The translations under genes and the position numbers were made by a program. 6,049 nucleotides of DNA from Gammaproteobacteria bacterium UBA6968 (GTDB lineage: Bacteria > Pseudomonadota > Gammaproteobacteria > Pseudomonadales > Azotimanducaceae). Below are positions 1 to 6,049 of this stretch, piece after piece. The DNA lies in the NCBI GenBank assembly GCA_002450255.1, contig DJYW01000123.1, positions 52,634 through 58,682 on the forward strand, given 5' to 3'. Below the pieces are notes generated by a model that searched no databases, was not told the DNA's origin, and saw nothing but the letters and a program-made list of their open reading frames with translations. Numbering within the stretch: position 1 is the first letter of the stretch; each line of letters begins with the position of its first letter.

Positions 1-2477
<2,477 letters not shown>

Positions 2478-2754
2478 AGCGGACCTCGACGGCTATCTGA
2501 ACGCTCAACTTTGCAGAATCCATAAGCAGTGCTAGCAACAGCAGCTCGCAGCAAAGAAGCTTTTGACGGGGGGTACTTCTCCGCGCGAAAAGGCAGGACT
2601 TATCGACAAGTACAAAGCGATAACGCGCGTTGGGCGAGATATGGAGAGAATAAAACCGTGGTAACGGAGCAGCGTTTGCGAAATGGGTACAAAGAAAAAC
2701 AAGCTTAGAAGCCCGGCTTCAAAGACTGAAGTCAGAAACCTAAACGGGGAATTC

Positions 2755-2796
2755 AAGGCAGTAGAGCTAAGGCAGTAGCCCTATGGCAGTCGAGGT
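2755..2796. repeat. Tandem repeat, three copies of a 14-bp unit
   Basis: The unit AAGGCAGTAGAGCT at 2755 is followed by AAGGCAGTAGCCCT at 2769 (12 of 14 identical) and ATGGCAGTCGAGGT at 2783 (11 of 14 identical to the first). The core GGCAGT is kept in all three. It sits between proB and the rpsT terminator candidate. Its function is unknown; slipped-strand duplication is the simplest origin. Confidence 0.7.
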
Positions 2797-2804
2797 AGGA
2801 CATA

Positions 2805-2840
2805 TGAGAACACGTATGGCCTCGTTTTCCGAAGCCATAC
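2805..2840 (-). terminator. Probable rpsT transcription terminator
   Basis: Arms 2814-2824 and 2830-2840 form an 11-bp stem with a five-base loop, starting 19 bases after the rpsT stop. In the minus-strand RNA every position pairs, counting one G-U at 2821/2833, and the loop is GAAAA. In the + strand RNA that position is a C-A mismatch. This asymmetry suggests the fold serves the rpsT transcript. The following minus-strand sequence GTGTTCTCAT is only moderately T-rich, so termination may be inefficient. Confidence 0.5.
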
Positions 2841-2859
2841 ACGGAGACGTTTGCGCTCG

Positions 2860-3132
2860 TTAGGCGCTGGTGGCGAGCGCTTTTACCTTGGTATTCAGGC
2901 GGGACTTATATCTGGCGGCTTGGTTCTTGTGCAAGATACCTTTGCTCACCATTTTATCGATCACTGGAATCGCTTCGGTTAGTGCCGTGCCTGCAGTAGC
3001 TGCATCCTTGGCTTCAATCGCGCCAAGAACTCGCTTAATGTAGGTGCGTACCATCGATCGTTGGCTGGCATTGTGCGCACGTCGTTTTACCGCTTGGCGC
3101 GCTCGTTTTCTTGCTTGGGGGCTATTAGCCAA
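2860..3132 (-). CDS. rpsT: 30S ribosomal protein S20
   Basis: S20 is a primary 16S rRNA-binding protein of the small subunit. The 90-residue product matches the family in length and wording: [17 protein letters not shown] near the start, [11 protein letters not shown] in the first helix, and [16 protein letters not shown] near the end. It is lysine- and arginine-rich, as expected. The open frame continues upstream to an ATG at 3177, but family alignment (MAN-S/T-P) and a GGGAG site six bases upstream place the start at a TTG at 3132. E. coli rpsT is likewise known for a UUG start, which figures in its autogenous translational control. The gene stands alone on the minus strand, convergent with proB and divergent from murJ, with its own strong promoter. 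Confidence 0.97.
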   Translation of the reverse strand: MANSPQARKRARQAVKRRAHNASQRSMVRTYIKRVLGAIEAKDAATAGTALTEAIPVIDKMVSKGILHKNQAARYKSRLNTKVKALATSA

Positions 3133-3200
3133 TGCATTCTCCCGCCCAACGGGCTGCGAAATTGTAATTACGCCCAAATAAAATGGGCGCTAAAATTGAG
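3133..3200 (-). promoter_or_regulatory. rpsT 5' leader with alternative hairpins, possible autoregulatory site
   Basis: On the minus strand the word TTGGGCG occurs twice (complement at 3171-3177 and 3143-3149). A single upstream CGCCCA (complement at 3184-3189) can pair with either copy. With the near copy it makes a six-bp hairpin with a seven-base loop. With the far copy the pairing abuts the ribosome binding site. The far copy can also form a small local hairpin, GCCC-GTT-GGGC (3144-3154). This is a fold I see in the sequence. A role in S20 feedback control is inference, based on known translational autoregulation of E. coli S20. Confidence 0.4.
3139..3143 (-). promoter_or_regulatory. Ribosome binding site deciding the TTG start of rpsT
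   Basis: Minus-strand GGGAG lies six bases before the TTG at 3132-3130. The upstream in-frame ATG at 3177 lies in a hairpin and has no such site, so this element fixes the start. Confidence 0.75.
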
Positions 3201-3207
3201 GGCGGCA

Positions 3208-3236
3208 AATATGCCGTTCGCCTAGGGAGATGTCAA
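3208..3236 (-). promoter_or_regulatory. Sigma-70 type promoter of rpsT
   Basis: On the minus strand a perfect -35 TTGACA (3236-3231) is followed by a 17-bp spacer and the -10 CATATT (3213-3208, four of six to consensus). Transcription should start near 3201, giving a leader of about 70 bases. The discriminator after the -10 is GC-rich (TGCCGCC), a trait of promoters of ribosomal components that are repressed by ppGpp and DksA in relatives. That regulation is inferred. Confidence 0.75.
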
Positions 3237-3259
3237 CCGCAGCACAAGCGCAATGTGCG

Positions 3260-3287
3260 TTGACTTCATCTTACCGGGCGATATCTG
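3260..3287 (+). promoter_or_regulatory. Candidate promoter of murJ
   Basis: TTGACT (3260-3265, five of six) is followed by 16 bases and TATCTG (3282-3287), a poor -10. It lies about 80 bases before the murJ start and is back to back with the rpsT promoter. murJ needs a promoter here because the gene to its left runs the other way, but the exact site is uncertain. Confidence 0.35.
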
Positions 3288-3367
3288 GCTAAATCGACTG
3301 AGCTCGATCCAGCGATTGGCCAGGTTTCGATCTAAAACAACAGTTGAAATGACGGGCAGAGGGGCAT

Positions 3368-4999
3368 TTGGCGGAGCAAGCAGAAGATCAGGCGGATCGC
3401 CGACTTAATAACATGACTTCGCAGGGGTTGATGGTGTCCAGTATGACCCTGCTGTCGCGATTAAGCGGATTGGCGAGAGACGTGGTATTTGCCTATCTGT
3501 TTGGTGCGAGCCAAATGGCTGACATCTTTTTTGTTGCTTTTCGCATCCCGAATACGTTTCGACGGCTTTTTGCCGAAGGTGCGTTCAGCCAGGCTTTTGT
3601 GCCGGTGTTAATGCGCTACAAGGCTCAGGGCAGCGGCGAACTGCAAGACTTTTTGCGGCCGTTATCCGGTCTGTTCAGTGTCGTTTTGGTCGCTGTTGTT
3701 GTGCTTGGTGTTGTGGGTGCCCCAGGCCTTACAGCGCTATTTGCACCAGGTTTTTCGCGTGATCCAGAGCTATTCCAGACTACTTCGGAACTCGTGCGAA
3801 TCACGTTTCCATACCTCGGATTAATTTCTCTTACGGCTTACGCCGGAGCGCTGCTCAACGCGCATGGTCGGTTCGCGCTACCTGCAGTTACCCCAGTGCT
3901 GTTGAATGTCTGTTTACTTGCTGCTGGAGGCATCGCCGTTGCTCAATGGACTAGCCTTCCGAACATTGAAGTGTTGGCTTGGGGCGTTGTGGTAGCGGGT
4001 ATCACTCAGCTATGTTTGCAAATTCCGTTTTTGCTAAGGCAGGACTTACTGCCTAGGCCATCGCTGCAAGTGAAGCATCCTGGGATAAGCCAGGTAAGAC
4101 GGCTTTTGGGACCCGCGTTGTTGTCTGCTTCGGTGAGTCAGATTAATGCGATCGTCAGCACTATTTTGGCTTCGACTTTAATTAGCGGCAGCATCGCATG
4201 GTTGTATTACGCCGACCGACTGCTCGAATTGCCTATCGGTCTAGTCGCAGTTGCCCTCGGCACGGTGATGTTGCCGCACCTTTCAGCCATCGCCAGTCGC
4301 AATGATCCCAAACACTTTGGTGCGGTTGTGGATTGGGGGCTTAAGCTTGGCCTTGGTTTGAGTGTGCCTGCGGCAGTGGGTTTATATGCTTTGGCCGAGC
4401 CGCTGGTAGCGCTGATCTTTGCGTCCTTGCCGGGGACCGCAATGACCGCTCACGACATTCAGATGGCGGCAGCCGCTTTGCAGATGTTTGCCTTTGCGCT
4501 TCCTGGATTTGTACTCGTAAAAGTTCTGGCGCCGGCCTTTTTTGCTCATCAAAACACGACGACGCCATTACGCGCAGCACTTGCGGCCATCGCGGTGAAC
4601 ATCCTGGTAAGTCTGTCCACGATCCATGTGCTTGGTCATATTGGCTTGGCTATGGCGACCGCGTTTTCGGCTTGGACCCAGGCACTCGTTTTGTACTTGC
4701 AGTTACGCCGGCAGGGGCTTTATGCGGCGAGTTCAGGCTTAGTTGTAGCGGTTTTGAAAATGGTCGCTGCGGGCACTGTGCTGGCTATCTTTCTCATAGT
4801 CGGGCCGCTATCTCCAGCATTCTGGAATGCACAGAGCGTAGCTGCGCGCTTGCTTGGTCTGCCGACATTAATTGTTGGCGCTGTGCTTGCTTATACACTG
4901 CTGCTGCTGCTGTTGGGCCTGCGGAGCAGCGACTTCCGTCAGGAGGGTGCGATTATGCCACCGCAGAAATCGGCAACGGATAAGTCCCAGGCGGAGTAA
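3368..4999 (+). CDS. murJ: Lipid II flippase MurJ (MviN)
   Basis: MurJ flips lipid II across the inner membrane for peptidoglycan synthesis and belongs to the MOP superfamily, usually with 14 membrane helices. The 543-residue product (E. coli 511) is hydrophobic throughout. It has SSMTLLSRLSGLARD (24-38), MADIFFVAFRIPN (50-62) and RRLFAEGAFSQAFVPV (65-80). Residues known to matter in E. coli have counterparts here: R31, R37, D52, R65, and R284 in YYADR. The C-terminus from about 518 is a hydrophilic tail. The TTG at 3368 is preceded by AGAGGGG (3358-3364), a good ribosome binding site, and adds a charged 15-residue stretch. The ATG at 3413 fits family length better but has no visible site, so the start is uncertain between the two. 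ribF follows after 19 bp. Confidence 0.96.
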   Translation: MAEQAEDQADRRLNNMTSQGLMVSSMTLLSRLSGLARDVVFAYLFGASQMADIFFVAFRIPNTFRRLFAEGAFSQAFVPVLMRYKAQGSGELQDFLRPLSGLFSVVLVAVVVLGVVGAPGLTALFAPGFSRDPELFQTTSELVRITFPYLGLISLTAYAGALLNAHGRFALPAVTPVLLNVCLLAAGGIAVAQWTSLPNIEVLAWGVVVAGITQLCLQIPFLLRQDLLPRPSLQVKHPGISQVRRLLGPALLSASVSQINAIVSTILASTLISGSIAWLYYADRLLELPIGLVAVALGTVMLPHLSAIASRNDPKHFGAVVDWGLKLGLGLSVPAAVGLYALAEPLVALIFASLPGTAMTAHDIQMAAAALQMFAFALPGFVLVKVLAPAFFAHQNTTTPLRAALAAIAVNILVSLSTIHVLGHIGLAMATAFSAWTQALVLYLQLRRQGLYAASSGLVVAVLKMVAAGTVLAIFLIVGPLSPAFWNAQSVAARLLGLPTLIVGAVLAYTLLLLLLGLRSSDFRQEGAIMPPQKSATDKSQAE

Positions 5000-5018
5000 G
5001 ACCGTCTATACTACAGCT

Positions 5019-5954
5019 ATGGAAATCATTTCTGGACTACATAACCTAAGAGACCGGCACCGGGGCTGTGTGTTGACGATAGGTAATTTTGACGGTGTAC
5101 ACAGAGGTCATCAGCACGTGATTGCCAAGCTTTGTGAGCAGGCAGCGGAGCGTAATTTGCCGAGTGCCTTGATGACCTTTGAACCCCAGCCCAGGGAATT
5201 TTTTGCAGGGACTCAGTTGCCGGCGCGACTCACCCGGTTTCGCGAAAAGGTCTGCCTGTTGCGTCAGACCGGATTGCAGCGGTTGCTGTGTCTGCCATTC
5301 AATACCAAATTGTCCAACGTCGCGGCGCAGTGGTTTGCCGAGGATCTGATTCCCAAGCGACTCGGTGCGAGCCATGTCGTGGTCGGCGACGATTTCCGTT
5401 TTGGTCGGGGTCGTGAGGGTGACTTTCAAATGTTGGTCGATGCTGGTGCCGAAATGGGCTACACCGTGAGTCAAATGGATACGCTCCAGGATGGTGCCGA
5501 CCGAATTAGCAGTACACTCGTGCGCGAGTCTTTGAGCAAAGGCGACTTTGCGTACGCGCAAACGCTGCTCGGACACGAATACTTTATTATGGGCCGGGTT
5601 GTTTTTGGTCGTCAGTTGGGGCGTCAGTTGGGTGTGCCAACCGCGAATATCCGTTTACAACGTTATCGAGCGGCGCTGGAAGGCGTGTATTGCGTGACGG
5701 TTAGCGGTGTCAGCGATGACCTAACCGCGTTGCATCATGGCGTTGCGAATATCGGTGTGCGCCCGACTGTAGATGGCAAAGAGCCCTTGCTAGAAGTCCA
5801 CTTGTTGAATTATTCCGGCGATCTTTACGGGCGATTGTTGTCAGTCACCTTCAAACACAAATTACGTGCTGAGCAGGCGTTCGGGTCGCTTGATGCACTG
5901 CAAGCACAGTTGGATACCGATATTCGCGAGGCGCACGCTTATTTTCATCAGTAG
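5019..5954 (+). CDS. ribF: Bifunctional riboflavin kinase / FAD synthetase
   Basis: RibF phosphorylates riboflavin to FMN and adenylates FMN to FAD in the cytoplasm. The 311-residue product is collinear with E. coli RibF (313). The N-terminal nucleotidyltransferase part has LTIGNFDGVHRGHQ (19-32), FEPQP (54-58), VGDDFRFGRGREGDF (122-136) and RISSTLVR (162-169). The C-terminal kinase part has GRQLGVPTAN (201-210, with the PTAN metal/ATP motif), GVANIGVRPTV (241-251) and LEVHLLN (258-264) with the expected catalytic glutamate E259. The frame is open back to 4872, but that part only shadows the end of murJ; the ATG at 5019 matches the family start (M-x-I-I/R-G-x-HNL). No ribosome binding site is visible, and a TATACT lies six bases before the ATG. 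Two 12-bp copies (from 5610 and 5622) encode RQLG-RQLG without lengthening the protein. Confidence 0.97.
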   Translation: MEIISGLHNLRDRHRGCVLTIGNFDGVHRGHQHVIAKLCEQAAERNLPSALMTFEPQPREFFAGTQLPARLTRFREKVCLLRQTGLQRLLCLPFNTKLSNVAAQWFAEDLIPKRLGASHVVVGDDFRFGRGREGDFQMLVDAGAEMGYTVSQMDTLQDGADRISSTLVRESLSKGDFAYAQTLLGHEYFIMGRVVFGRQLGRQLGVPTANIRLQRYRAALEGVYCVTVSGVSDDLTALHHGVANIGVRPTVDGKEPLLEVHLLNYSGDLYGRLLSVTFKHKLRAEQAFGSLDALQAQLDTDIREAHAYFHQ

Positions 5955-5964
5955 AGCGATCAGG

Positions 5965-5990
5965 AGCGACGCTGCTTGAACCCTGTCGCT
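5965..5990 (+). other. Stem-loop after ribF overlapping a ribosome binding site
   Basis: AGCGAC (5965-5970) and GTCGCT (5985-5990) are perfect inverted repeats around a 14-base spacer. No T run follows, so it is a poor terminator. The left arm covers the end of AGGAG (5962-5966) and the stem encloses the TTG at 5976, so it could affect initiation of the next gene. This is low-energy and possibly chance. Confidence 0.3.
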
Positions 5991-6049
5991 TTAGATAAGA
6001 CTTGCCGTCTTTCGTACGCGACTTTGGGGGACTTCGATGTGCACGCGTT
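5976..6049 (+). CDS. Start of an unidentified gene, cut by the window edge
   Basis: A TTG at 5976 lies nine bases after AGGAG (5962-5966) and opens a frame without stops to the window end, giving 24 residues that start MNPVALDKTCRLSY and continue ATLGDFDVHA. The expected neighbour after ribF is ileS, but the residues lack the usual IleS opening (a DYK-x-TLNLP-type motif). The pattern of a basic strand followed by AT-x-x-DFD loosely recalls the first strand and helix of GNAT acetyltransferases, which is only a hint. A second possible start is the ATG at 6037 behind GGGGGA (6026-6031), in another frame. Too little is visible to assign a product. Confidence 0.35.
   Translation, partial: MNPVALDKTCRLSYATLGDFDVHA

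Larger units (their letters stand above)
2478..2859. other. Convergent intergenic region without a convincing gene
   Basis: These 382 bases separate the 3' ends of proB and rpsT. The + strand is purine-rich in parts (43 of 60 bases at 2641-2700). Short open stretches exist (59 codons from a GTG at 2529, 31 codons from an ATG at 2683), but neither has a proper ribosome binding site or a product I recognise. One frame is open with single stops at about 2533, 2658 and 2776, which could be a decayed gene or chance. The region also holds a tandem repeat (2755-2796) and a stem-loop (2814-2840), listed separately. No clear terminator follows proB. Confidence 0.6.

Noticed and set aside
2532..2756. 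74-codon minus-strand frame in the proB-rpsT gap
   Set aside because: It starts at TTG without a ribosome binding site, and its hydrophobic, cysteine-ended product follows from the pyrimidine-rich strand; no family recognised.
2529..2778. Short + strand frames of 59 codons (2529-2708) and 31 codons (2683-2778)
   Set aside because: No adequate ribosome binding sites and no recognisable products; kept only as part of the gap observation.
2859..2865. GTTAGGC resembling an integron attC core site
   Set aside because: It is the rpsT stop codon region, with no matching partner core site or cassette structure.
4872..5018. Upstream extension of ribF with a run of cysteines
   Set aside because: It is the poly-leucine CTG repeat of murJ read in another frame; family alignment begins at 5019.
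5046..5576. 176-codon open frame on the minus strand inside ribF
   Set aside because: It lies wholly antisense to the well-supported ribF and has no recognisable domain.
5610..5633. 12-bp tandem repeat in ribF encoding RQLG twice
   Set aside because: The protein stays collinear with E. coli RibF, so it is not an insertion; one copy replaces the normal residues before GxPTAN.
5952..6049. ribF stop codon followed by the same frame open to the window end, as possible read-through
   Set aside because: About 32 codons without a stop is well within chance, and RibF already has its full family length.

Overview
The window is a stretch of housekeeping chromosome from a gammaproteobacterium. The protein sequences place it closer to the Pseudomonas type than to the enteric type. 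ProB carries the Pseudomonas-like words GSSLL, INENDTV and FGDNDTLAALV and ends HRDNLVLL. The S20 protein has [13 protein letters not shown]. The gene order obg-proB / rpsT / murJ-ribF is one I recall from Pseudomonas and relatives. No mobile element, CRISPR array, tRNA or rRNA gene was found.

Layout: positions 1-115 are the leader of obgE, with a small stem-loop and no recognisable end of an upstream gene. obgE (116-1354, +) and proB (1341-2477, +) overlap by 14 bp and form one translationally coupled unit. A 382-bp gap follows (2478-2859) between convergent proB and rpsT. It has no convincing gene, but it is purine-rich on the + strand and holds a 3 x 14 bp tandem repeat and a stem-loop that fits an rpsT terminator. 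rpsT (2860-3132, -) starts at TTG behind a good ribosome binding site, with a promoter carrying a perfect TTGACA on the minus strand. The rpsT-murJ spacer (3133-3367) holds this promoter, a leader able to fold in two ways, and a possible back-to-back promoter for murJ. murJ (3368-4999, +) and ribF (5019-5954, +) are 19 bp apart. The last 95 bases hold the probable start of one more gene, which I could not name and which does not look like the ileS expected here.

Functions: ObgE (ribosome assembly GTPase) and S20 (30S subunit protein) belong to the translation machinery. ProB is the first step of proline synthesis, MurJ flips lipid II for the cell wall, and RibF makes FMN and FAD. They are linked by conserved neighbourhood and growth-rate demand rather than by one pathway.

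I see no novel multi-gene system here. The points worth a second look are small: departures of ObgE from the consensus in switch II and the G4 box, the rpsT leader and divergent promoter region, the repeat-bearing gap after proB, and the unidentified gene start at the right edge.
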